From assembly GCA_902729315.2 (NCBI GenBank), contig LR746266.1, forward strand, positions 3,854,759-3,918,758: a stretch of DNA of 64,000 nt, in the 5' to 3' direction. Source of the stretch: Spirodela intermedia (taxonomy: Eukaryota; Streptophyta; Magnoliopsida; Alismatales; Araceae). How positions within the stretch are numbered: position 1 is the first letter of the stretch; each line of letters opens with the position of its first letter. This document shows positions 10,170 to 20,922 of this stretch, in pieces. Made by a program: the position numbers and the translations under genes. The notes under the pieces were generated by a model. It saw nothing but the letters and a program-made list of their open reading frames with translations. It was not told where the DNA came from and did no database searches.

Positions 10170-12610
10170 ATTGACTTGTAGGCAGGTAGCCTGATGCCGA
10201 GTTGTACACCTTTGTGGTATGGAGATTAATGGGACTGATATTAAAAGTTCCTCACTGTATCTTCCATATTGTTTTTGAGGTATGCCAGAAACCCTCATCA
10301 GGCTGTAAACTTGTCTAGAATCAAATTTTTCCGTAGTGAATAGAAAGCCCGTTCTTTTCTCGCATTTTTTGCCCCTTTTTCCTTTTCTTTTCACGCTGCC
10401 CGTCACCCTGAAAATAAGTTTAGCTACTATCGTGAAGTTACAACTGCCCCGAATTTAACTAGGAAAAACACCATTCAATGATCAAACACTGTATCGGTGT
10501 ATGTACAAGGTCAAACTTGTGGTTAGTTTTCCTTAAGTTATTTATTATCTCTTCTTCAGCCTGCAAAGTCTTGTTTTTTACGAGTTTAATGGCTGATAAT
10601 ATCCTATTGCAATTGATTTGGGAGATTTTTCATATTAATTTCAGCGAATGACGTTAGGCATATCGTTCTGCAGTTGTGGTCATCGTGACCGTTATTTGGC
10701 GAATTTTCCTTTAGCTAATGGTGTAAGATCTGCAGCTCTTAAGGAAGCATACGGAATAAAATGAGGCAGACATATGTTTTTAAAGTATATCTTTCATCGT
10801 TGGTTGGTCGTTGTGTTCTAATGTGGAATAAAAGTATTGTGAAAAATTCACTGGATGATTAAACATGATTTATCATCATAAGTCATTTGTATTTTTCATT
10901 TGTATAATCGTAAAATTCACTGTAGCGTAATCGATTCTTTTTTTTTCTTTCACTAGATATATGTGCTCTGAAGATAGTGTAGAGTGAAACTTTGATAAGG
11001 CTTTCACATGTCCACAATTATAAGAACAAGAAGAAACCATGATTTCCTTCTGATTGTCATTAAAATGAATCATTTTTATTTTCATTTCAGCGATCCATAT
11101 TATTCTCTTTCGGATCTTCTGTGTTTCCAAGCATATGATAAAATTGTCATCCCTCAGTGCCTGACATCAGCCTTCTGGGATGTGGATAATGTCAAACTCC
11201 AAGAATACAGCTTATTTTTTGAGGTGGCGTACCCTCTGTTTCAACAAAACAACAGATGACAATTACGATGCATTAAAACAATAATCAATGAGAATAATAA
11301 AAACATAAAAATACAACTGTAAGATTGGAAACACAAAAATTCTTCTGATCATCTGCCAAGATGATTGTTAAAAAGAAAAAGACGAATAAATTAGAACATA
11401 TTTTTCCTGTTATCAATCGCGTTCAGCAAGAACGCATGAAGATTGTCGCTCATTTCTAATGTTCATGGCCAGTTTAATAAGTACGGTATGACCATGCTGA
11501 CTGCGTTTTTTAGAATTCTCAAAATTTCGGTGAAGTTTCCTGTTATTTTCTTCACTTCATATCTTGTGAGTTAGACTGTAAAAGTATTCTCCACCAATTA
11601 AAAGCACCCGTCATGGGACATGAGGCAGACCAATTTTGCACCAAACGAGTAATATCTGAATAATTCCCTACTTGGCAATGGGCTTTATTGCAAATAAACT
11701 TTCACGACTCTAATAATTTCATAGGGAAATGATCACAGATCCTCATGCCAACCACAAAAAGCACATTGATTTTGGTTATTAAATGATTATGGACCTCCTT
11801 ATGCAAATCGCCTCTTTTTAACCAATTTCTTGAGAGAGTTCTTCAATTCAAAGTGAAGGGAGTTAATTCTTCCAATCCATTGTACACCATTAAACTTTAT
11901 ATCATCCATCACCATACGCCTTTATGAAAGAATAAACCGTGAGCACACACTTGAAATTGTGGTCATCATCTGGTTACTCTTTACTGCGATATGCTGAAGG
12001 ATGATTTCAAGGAGCTCGACTTATTCGGACATTGTGAGTGGGAACTTACTTGCTTGGTTGGAAAGGTGATTGGTTTTGGCCTCTTGGATGTGAAAGGATT
12101 CCAACATTGGTTGAAGTAATGGGAAGCGGGGATTTGTATCCTCTGACAGAAATCTATGCCTAATTTCTTGAAGAGGCTTTCCCGAAAGGCTCTGCCTGCA
12201 TCTCTTTTTTCCTGGAGCTCTCCCATCACCTGCATTTCTTCATCGGCTCCTCCAGGTACAGCATGTATCTTGTTGAATGAGAAGGTTTATTCGAATGGCT
12301 CTACATCGTTTTTTCCTTCAGGTTCAGGTATTACTGTTTGTCCGAGGAGGGCTGCAGTAACTGGATGTCCACTTCTCTTCAGTGCTAAATAGATCCTTTC
12401 AGCATTCTTCCTAATTTACGAGTCTAAACGTGCCTTTACGCTACTTTCAGATTCCCAGTCACACCATCGGTATGTTTCAACTGTTGTGGTTACATCTGAG
12501 GAGATTTTATCTTACTTGTTGTCGACAGGGAAAGTAATGGATAGATAAACCAATATATACGTATTTATGAATATAATGTTTATGTAACATGTGTGTAGTT
12601 GACTTTGTTT
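10170..12610. other. TAF8 3' flank and intergenic region
   Basis: Mostly AT-rich sequence with no supported gene. The first few hundred bases are presumably TAF8 3'UTR, and the last part presumably holds the 3'UTR of the minus-strand TRM gene. A coding-like remnant at about 11985-12430 is listed separately. Confidence 0.6.
11984..12430 (-). pseudogene. Unrecognised coding-like remnant with in-frame stop
   Basis: The minus strand reads as plausible protein over about 130 codons (e.g. ERIYLALKRSGHPVTAALLG, then after a TAA stop FNKIHAVPGGADEEMQ and ELQEKRDAGRAF). The in-frame stop lies near 12288-12290. I see no good splice sites that remove it. The amino-acid wording is unlike random antisense sequence, but I do not recognise the family. 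It could be a decayed gene copy, a captured exon, or chance. Confidence 0.3.
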
Positions 12611-15600
12611 TTAGCGGAACAGTGACCTGCTGAGTCTGGCCGGAAGGCTCAGAGCAGTTGCCACCTCACCATTGACGAGCTCGCCGATCAGGTCCTTGAA
12701 TATGGATCGCTCGAGGTCAAGAACAAGCCCAGAGGCCTCCTTGCCAAAGTCTGCCCATCCCTCTGACTGCTGCACCATGTGTTCGCACACTATTGGCTTC
12801 AAGGCGTCATCCTCTTCATCGTCAGAGCTGGCGGCGCCGCCCCGGTGGGCAGTGAGCCGATCAATCTCCATGCAGAGCTCCTTCAGCAACTGCGCCCCAC
12901 CATGCACAGGCCTGCTTTGGACCAGCCCGGCAGACTCCACCTTGCGGGCCAACATCTCATTGACTGCATCAAAGAGGAGCCTCCTGCGGAGCTTCTCCCC
13001 CTGGGATCTTGGCCGGTGTCTCTGCTCGAGCAGGAGGAACAGGCCAGGATCCATTACACACCCGGACTTGTGGAGCCGGGTGGGCAGCGCTGGGCCATCA
13101 TCGGACCCCATCCCAAGAAGGCCAGACGCCATCAGCATCTCGTACACGTACCGGTGGTCGGGGTTCTTCACCTCAATCAAGGAGGTTGGTGCTGCTGCCG
13201 GGGAATTTTCGTCGTCATCATCATCATCCTTGGACAAGGTGAGCCACCAGAGCTTCTGAAGCAGGTTGTCGATGCTCTTAATTGTCTTGTGGTACGCAGG
13301 GGAGCTCGAGTCGCTTGCGGGGTTGTTGGGCAGCTGGCGGCTGTCGGGCCCTGCCGGTTTCCAGATTCCCCTGCCGGGAACATGATGATCGTTCTGAGGG
13401 TCCTCTGCTGGAACAGGCCGAAGAAACCGGTTAGAATGGACGGCTTTTACTTTCATTCTCGATGTGGTTGTGATGGAAGAGGAGCTGCAGGGACAAGAAG
13501 TGGATCACCTCTGGATGAACTCAGGGCCTTCTTGATGGGTGAAGCCGGCAGATCATCTTTGTAGAAGGCGGCGTCAAGCACGGAGACGGGGCTCGGCTGC
13601 TCCAGCCTGCTCGTAGAAAACTCTACAGACACATCTTCGTGGACATCCTGCCATCATCGACAGGGCATTGCTTTCAGATAAATCAGATCACATTCTGAAG
13701 AAACGCAAAGAACATCAAGCTACGTACCTTTGCCGGTGGGCTTGGGTGCTCCCGCTGGATCAAGATGGAGGCCAACTCTGCGCATGACACTTCCCTCGCT
13801 GGTGATGATGCATCTAAACGACCGTTGCTCTCTGTTCTTCTCAGGGATGTCTCATAATCAAGGGGACGACGATTCAGGTTGTTCACGCTGATCTCGCTCA
13901 GCTGGTCGTCGTTCTGCTGCACCAGCCCGACCATCTTCGACTGAGCTCGAGCTCTGGGTGACACAGACTCTGAGGCACGCCTCGTCGTGGACTGCTGCTT
14001 CCTCGGCTTGGTTGGCTCAGATTTCTTCTCCTGTTCCGGATTCCTCAGCTTCTGGAGCCTTGGACTGACTGAGCCAGACGATTTCACGGCGCCGCCGCTG
14101 CTGTTCTCCTTCGTCAGATGCGGAGACCGAGGTGAGCCATGGGGGACCTGAACTCGAGCTCTATGCGAGCTGCGATTTTCTGTGTTCTCAGTGACGCCGC
14201 CGCCCGTACGAACCCTTCGAAGACTGGCGAGCCCACCGAGAGGAATTATCGAAGACGAAGGGAAATGGGACCGGTCGATGGACCTTGCAGGCTTCATAAT
14301 CACGATAGGAGACTCCGATGAGAAAGATCTGCTCAGCTGTCTGGTTTGCGGATTTTGCACCCCCTCTGTTCTTCTCAAATTCTGATCGGACACGGCCATT
14401 GACGGACCACCGCTGAGCTTATCTCTTCTCTTGGACTCCATCAGACCCTTTGCATGAATCGCTTCCAGTATCCTCTCCAGAGCTCGGAAGTCCTTGTTCG
14501 ACTGCTGGAACCCAGGTACCTTCAGCTTCCTCTCAGTCTCACTGTAAATAGTCTCCTGAGGCTGTCTTCTGTGCGCCGTCTGCTTCCCCTGCGGCTGCTT
14601 CCATGGAGCCGGCTCGATGGGAATCCTGGAGCTGGGGGTCGGCTTTATCGCTGGTTCTGCTGATCTGATCCTCGGAATGGAGGAGGGAGAGGAAGAACCC
14701 TTGGGGGAAAGATTAGGGCAAGTCCCGGCAGGCCGCTCTTGCTTGCTCTCTTCAGGCATCTTCTTCCGCACCAGGGGGAGGAGAGAGGGAGAAGAAGCTT
14801 GCAGGTCGGATAATCCCGGAGAAGCCATTTCCTCCAAGCCCATCAGCTTCGCCACGACACTGGCCGGCCGCCGATGGGTATTCTGGCCGGCGGCGGCGGC
14901 GTCCATCGTCTCCAAGTCCTTCATCAGTGAATATGACCTCGAATCTTGGTTTGAGTTCATCAGGGAGCCCTGCTTGCTGTCCAGCGACAGCCTGGGGATC
15001 TCTTGAAGCCTCGTGGAGAACCTGCTCTGCTCCCTGGAATCAAGAGACGAGCGGGGCGCTTCCCTGTGGTACGAAGATCTTCTCGCAGGTCCTCCTCTGT
15101 CTTCAAGGAGGCTCCTCGGCGATGGCAGGGAAGGCCGTGGAGAGTCCTGATGCTGCTGCTTCGTCCTCCCCTCGGACTTGCTCGAAGAGGTTTTAATGGC
15201 GGAGGGGCCGCCGCCGTCCCTGTTTATGGCCCCCTTCACGACGTCTCTGAAGTCCAGTGACTGCCGGCGAGGGGATGCGGCCGGCGGCGGCGGTGCCGCC
15301 GTCGACCCTCGGCTGCATTCGAGGGAAGAGAGAGAGGAGGAGCAGGACGAGGAGGAGAAGGAAGCTCTTGATGACTCCACCGATACTCTCTGGTTCTCGT
15401 TCAAGCTCCTGCTCAGATTCTTCTTCTCCTGCAGCAAGAGTTCGTCCGGTGATTGATCACTTCGCTAAGATTCTGACTCTTCCGGAGGGGGCGAAATCCA
15501 TACCAGGTCTATCCGTGGAGAGGGCTGGTGATTCTCCTCCGCCTGAAGGTGGTCGCCGGCGGCGGCGCTGCCGCCTGGAGAAGGAAGATGAGGAAGAGGA

Positions 15601-15808
15601 GGTGAGCAGTGTGGTGATAAGGCAAGAAGAAGAAGAAGAAAGGAGCGGCGATTCTCCACTCACCAGGAGGGAGCCTCTTGCGGCTGAGCCGCCGCCCTGA
15701 GAGTAGACGGTGGCGGTCCAGCATTTGGAAGATGCCCATCATGCACCCGACCCGCCTCTGTAAAACCTGATTCTCCTCCGAGATTTCATTCAGCAGCTTC
15801 CCTGACAT
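12611..15808 (-). CDS. LNG: LONGIFOLIA/TRM (TON1-recruiting motif) protein
   Basis: Five exons (minus order): 15808-15664, 15574-15504, 15464-13728, 13647-13509, 13407-12611, giving 962 aa with all phases consistent. The start MSGKLLNEISEENQVLQRRV followed by GCMMGIFQ is the family's conserved N-terminus. Further conserved blocks are SSRASFSSSSCSSSLSS, the VVAKLMGLEEM motif, an ALERILEAIHAKGLM helix, PSPVSVLDAAFYKDD, and a C-terminal DUF4378 region (YVYEMLMASGLLG...; ending with LVLDLERSIFKDLIGELV). TRM1-4/LNG proteins bind cortical microtubules and recruit TON1 and PP2A, promoting lengthwise cell elongation. The middle is serine/arginine/proline-rich and probably disordered. Codon third positions are strongly GC-rich. 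The apparent break between 13456 and 13683 is explained by two ordinary introns. Which LNG/TRM paralogue it matches is uncertain. Confidence 0.9.
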
Positions 15809-16416
15809 CGCCCTCCTCTTACCTCCCTCCTTCCCTATCTACCTCCTCTAATCATCGGAACCCTAACACCAGCCCTCTCTCTCTCTCTCTCTCTCTGTGC
15901 CAGTGAGGGGTGGGGGTGGGGAGGTTGTGTTGTGTCCTACCAGAGGATCTGGATTAAGGGTTGATATGGAGGAAGCAGTCGAGGAGGAAGGTTGGTTCCC
16001 GCGATGGAGCTGGCCGTGGAGAAAACCCCAGGAGAGCGTCATATATGGTGGGGCGCGGGGGGGTGGGAGATTAATAAGGAGGCGGTTGCCAGCGGGAGGG
16101 GGGAACACGTCGACGGGCGGAGAGCTCGGGCTAGCATGGAAGCGGTGAAGGGGTGGTAAGAGAGAGAGAGAGAGAGAGAGAGGGGGTGGGGGTAGATAGA
16201 GAGATTCCAGCACGTCAGCAGGAGGCGGATGAAAAGCGTGGAAAGGGATGAGTGGGTCAGCCGGGTCTTGGTCCCTTCTAAGAGCTGCCATGTGAGAATG
16301 ATTATTGTTGGTGGGTCTGGCGCTGTCTGGCTGAGCATGTGATGCCTGTCAGTGGGAGGAAGCTACTACCCAGGCGCTCTCATGCTCTCTGTCTCTCTCT
16401 CTCCCTCTGTCTCTCT

Positions 16417-16418
<2 letters not shown>

Positions 16419-16462
<44 letters not shown>
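16419..16462. repeat. GA microsatellite
   Basis: Pure GA run of about 44 bp upstream of the TRM gene, preceded by an imperfect CT run, so the two could pair as a hairpin. Confidence 0.9.
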
Positions 16463-16467
<5 letters not shown>

Positions 16468-17057
16468 AAGACTGCATCTTTGTTACTTGCCTCCGCCGCA
16501 ACGGTCGTGTAATGACACTCGCGCTCTTTCCCTCTCTATGGATCCATCGCATGGTTTACCAGATGCCAGTGATCGGGTTTGAATTGAAAAAAGGTCAATA
16601 ATACTCAACAGCAGTTAGTTGGCGGATGAGCCGAGCCAGGACAGCCAATGCTTCTCGTTCAGGCCCTACTACATATGCTTCTAAAACTTCCACTAAATCT
16701 ACTTGTACTTGGATTTGAGAGAGAGAGAAGAGGGGGAACCCCGAGGTCGTATGAGAACGGAATTTTCTTATTCTCCAAATTGGCTGTGCATAGTCTTCAA
16801 CTGCGGCGCCGGGCGCAGCAAGTGACCAGGGACATGGGACTCACCGGGGGGTAGAGAGAGAGAGAGAGAGAGAGAGTTTACTAAGGGAGGTCCGGCAGGG
16901 GAAGGACGCCAGCGCGGAAGAAGACGAGCAGAAGAAGCTTCGCGGCGGGGAGGAGGGTATAAACTAGTAGATCTCTGACACTACTGGCGAGGGTAGATTT
17001 GACCAAGAAAACATGCTGCCCTTCTGTCCTTTCAACGAATCGTAGAAGAGGCTTCTT

Positions 17058-17066
<9 letters not shown>

Positions 17067-17101
<35 letters not shown>
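17067..17101. repeat. CT microsatellite
   Basis: CT run in the interval between the TRM and CCCH genes. A shorter GA run lies at about 16854-16874. Confidence 0.9.
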
Positions 17102-17103
<2 letters not shown>

Positions 17104-18534
17104 TCCATCTGTCTTTCTATCTAGCCACCTTGCAGGTACACTGCACGATGTTAGCGCAGCTGTCACGTTTGAGAGGGAGAGAAAGAGAAAGCGGGGCAAA
17201 AGAGAGGACCTGCGAGGATTAGAAATAATCTGTAAGTAGTTGGTTCTCTACTCGATCTCGTACAATGAAACAGCTGGCCATCTCCGGGAAGAGTAGCTCA
17301 TCCTGACGTAGATAGCGAGAGAGAGAGAGAAACTTCTCTCTTCATCCCCGTTCACGGTCATCTGCTTCCTCGCTCGCGTGCATGGAGGCTGAGGGTAGCA
17401 GTCGTAGGGCTTCTTGAACCTGTTTCTAATCCCCCACTTCTGGGTGGTCACAGGCCTACACAGAAGAAGGGGACGAGCATGGCCCCGGGAGATTCCTCTG
17501 CCTTTATTAATGGTGCTGATTGCCGCCCAACACAAACACTTACCTCAATCATTGGGCTCTCTACTCCCCTCTTCTCTCACGATTTCCATCTTTTTCAGCC
17601 CCGCCGCTTGGGATCTCGCCAAAGTACCCCCGGAAATTTCGGCAGCGCTCATCATTTCAGAGAGAGAAAGAGATTGAATGAGAGAGAGAGAGAGAGAGGA
17701 GAGGGAGCTTCTTCTGGGGGCATCTCTTGAATCTTCACCGTGGGTTTACGAACTGGCCGGAGGTCTCCAACTCCCCCACGGCGGCGATTAATTAAGCTGC
17801 AGACTTTGTTTAATTCCCCGCCGTCTCCCACGGGCATGTTAAAAATTAGCCGCGGGGGGGAGGATAATCGCGGAGCCCGCAGCTCCGGTGGTTGGAAGAT
17901 CGATCGCCGAGAAGAAGCCGAGTTTTCTATTCCACCGCCGGCGCTAGGCGTCAAGCCCTCCCAACGATTCAGGGGGGGACGAGAATGATGATAATCCAAC
18001 GCCCTCCGCCCCATGCGGGCGGAAGAATCCGGCGGCGGGATGATGACGTCTGCGGCGGATGCCCATGCAGCCCACATGCACAGAGAACACGTAAAACCCA
18101 CATAAAATAGCTCCATGTCTTCTCATTCCGCTGAGTTTTATGACGTGAGCCGCAGTGCCCGGTACAGTTGCGGGGGAAGGGGCTGATCTCCAGGAGGGTG
18201 ACAGATCAACGCACGGCGATCATTGAGCGAAGGGCGGCGGTAGTTGCACCCGATCAAAGGGGGGGGCGGCGGGGGCCATGTGTGGCAAGATGCAGCAGAA
18301 ATAAATATGAGCTGTTGGTGAACAAGAGTGCAGCCGCTAGCAGTCGTAGGCTATGGCATAGGCGGGGGCCGGCTCCTATGCGTGTGCATGTGGGCGATGG
18401 CGACCGAAGGAGGGATATGGCCGAGGGCCGCAGCGCCACATGCGAGGGGAAGAGGGCGGCCGGCACATGGCTAGGCAGGTCCAACTAACACCGTCACATC
18501 GGTTAGGCCCAGGGACATGGCATGTGTGCCCGTG

Positions 18535-18565
18535 TCCTCCTCCTCCTCCTCCTCCTCCTCCTCCT
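18535..18565. repeat. TCC trinucleotide repeat
   Basis: About ten consecutive CCT/TCC units in non-coding sequence. Confidence 0.9.
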
Positions 18566-19923
18566 TCTGCTGCTGCTTCTTCTTCTTATTGTACCTGCGG
18601 GGGACAAGTGGGCCAAACGGCGGCGACGGGGGAGGGGTGGTGTCCTCCACCGGCGGGCGATTAGGGCCCTCCCCAATCCGGAATTCTGTGTCTCGTGATC
18701 GAGAAAGATGGTAACGGCGGCGCCCTGGAGGAGCTGCTCTGAGTCCCGGCCAGGGGAACTCAGAAAATCTGAGTATTTTGACCAATTCAAGGTAAGAAAA
18801 AAGGGGTTGTTCACTGGCAAAGCTAGGATAAAGCTGGGCCATAAGAACTCGATTCAAGATAAATTCACTAGGAAGTGCGATTAAGAAATTGGGATCCTCA
18901 GATTACCCGCCGGCTTCCGGGCTGGCGAGTGAAACCCATCTGGTCTTCCAGCTCGGATCCTCTCCGGCGACGGCGCCGCCGCCGCCGAGAGCTGGTCGGT
19001 GGGTGGGTCATTGTTGAGAAAGCAAGGATGAGGACGAGCCAGGTTGGGAACACGTGGGGGGATCGTGTGGTCACACCGTTGTCGAGTCCCTTGGACGGGA
19101 CGCGGAGATCCAACGCCAGCGACCCGTCCTCCGGCGGACAAGCCAGTCCCACCGAATGAAGACCTCACATCCACTGAAAAACCAGCTTCTCAACTCATCC
19201 AGATCTTGCTTCTCCACCGCCGCCAGACACCATTATTCGATCCAAACTGAGAAGCAAGAAGATAGCGCTCTATCTTCATGGGAGCTCAGCTGGGTGCAGT
19301 CTCAGGGCGAGGCCATGTATGTGTGAACGGGGAGCTGGGGGGATGGCAAACGGGGGTTCTTGGAGCACCGGCCGGGGTTGATTTTTTCAGGCGACCGCCT
19401 CCGTCTGAACCCGAAACAAGTCGCCGCGGGAGCGGCAGTCAAGGGGCTAAGAACGGGCAGCTCCGAGAATTCGAGAGGGGACCTGATGGGCGGCCTGTTT
19501 AATTAATGCTTCAACGATTAAGGGTACCAAAATTTTCTTAGCATCTCTCCTGTTCTCGTTGGTGTGGTCCTCCCGAATCTCAACTGATCGAAACTGCGGC
19601 GTCAACTTATTTATCCAGAACAAGTCAACACCAAACTTATCTGATTAATTTAATAGAGCCTAGAAATGGGCCTCCGATAGGTTGCGCCTACGCCCCCTTT
19701 TCTTTATGAACTGAAATATATAATGGTTTTCGCCCATGGTTAGAACCCATCAACAAGATCACATTTAGCGGGTCAACGCCCTAGGCTACTATGGGCTAGA
19801 AGCCCAGGGAGAGCCCCACTCTTCCAAAGGTAGGACGTCGTACACAGCAATGGAGTTGAGAAATATCAAGCTCAGAACATGAAATGATCGAGATAAGAGT
19901 CAACTGGTGAGTCAACGTCGCAT

Positions 19924-20130
19924 AGGGTTCATGCTATCACCATAAGGTAGCCTCGGGCTAGAGCAGAAATCAATTCTTTCGCAAGAAAGAAATATAATAC
20001 GAGGGGCCCACGAGGAGCAAGTCACACAGGGTTCATGCTATCATCATAGGGATAGCCTTGGGCTCGAATGGAAATCATTTTTTTCGCAAGATCCCAAGGT
20101 ATATAGCACGAGGGGGCCCACGAGGAGCAA
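19924..20130. repeat. Tandem duplication of a ~100-bp unit
   Basis: Two imperfect direct copies, 19924-20020 and 20028-20130. Each begins agggttcatgctatca, contains tttcgcaaga in the middle, and ends gggcccacgaggagcaa. They differ by scattered substitutions and a few small indels, so the duplication is not recent. No coding function is visible. Confidence 0.85.
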
Positions 20131-20504
20131 CGTACATTGTAGGAAGGTCAACGGTCATGTGCACCCCCGCAGGCACGCTCCCCTCTCGTTTACTGTGAAA
20201 CCAAGAGATGCATTCAAAGAACAGGGTTTCCACTTGGGCCTGGTGGGCAGGAAAGCTCACAGCTTTGGATAGACGTCTTCCAAGTGGTCATGTGTCCGAG
20301 AGTGGGGCAAGACTCCACAGTCTCCTGCAAGAGAACGATGAGATAAAGCCATTAGAGCCAAGGATCAATCCGACGGAGGAGATTGGACATGAAAACCAGC
20401 TCACCTGACGACCATCCAAGCCAAAGTTTGCAATCACATCCCAACGATTCTCTATCCAAAAAAGGACCCCACAAAGAGTATTATGTTATCTCCATCCCCA
20501 TTGA

Positions 20505-20515
20505 GCGAGAGCGAG

Positions 20516-20559
<44 letters not shown>
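20505..20559. repeat. GA microsatellite
   Basis: GA run preceded by GAGCGA variants. It lies downstream of the CCCH gene's stop codon. Confidence 0.9.
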
Positions 20560-20561
<2 letters not shown>

Positions 20562-20922
20562 ATCTGTTACGGAAAGAATGGCTACTAGGAGGGATGAACT
20601 CATGAAAGCAGCTACGATTCAGCAAAATGGCAAAATTGCATCTTTACAGGGAAAATTTTACCACCGCAGAGAGAAAAATAGATATTGGAAGAAAGGAAAG
20701 CAACGCCCTCGGGAATGGATTTACATACAAACACGTCCACTCCTACCGTTGCAGAGCAGCAGAGATCGGCATCTTCAGTCAGCTTAAAAGGATGGTGGGG
20801 TTCGACCAAAGCCGCTCCTACAGTGAAGATCACTAGCTTTCAACTCGTCGGGAAGCTAACTTATTCCACTGCGCTCTATTGACTGGGAGAACCACGACAA
20901 GCAAGCTCCTGGCCCTCCATCG

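Larger units (their letters stand above)
15809..20922. other. Gene-poor interval between TRM and CCCH genes
   Basis: The first part is probably the TRM 5'UTR and promoter (CT run at about 15873-15896, GA at 16158-16181). The rest contains many GA/CT tracts, a TCC run and a short tandem duplication. Short ORFs such as those rich in Arg-Glu repeats come from the microsatellites. I found no credible gene. Confidence 0.6.

Noticed and set aside
12672-13564. Long plus-strand ORFs across the TRM gene
   Set aside because: They are antisense shadows of GC-rich coding exons with strong third-position bias and have no family resemblance.
13408-13737. Apparent frameshift/stop splitting the TRM gene into two ORFs
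   Set aside because: Two ordinary GT-AG introns (13648-13727 and 13408-13508) restore frame exactly, with phases 0 and 1 matching on both sides.
15465-15663. In-frame TAG upstream of the large TRM exon suggesting a wrong start
   Set aside because: A 71-bp exon at 15574-15504 links the conserved MSGKLL exon to the large exon with matching phases, so the stop is intronic.
16352-16582. ORFs rich in Arg-Glu or Ser-Leu dipeptides throughout the window
   Set aside because: They are translations of GA/CT microsatellites, not genes.
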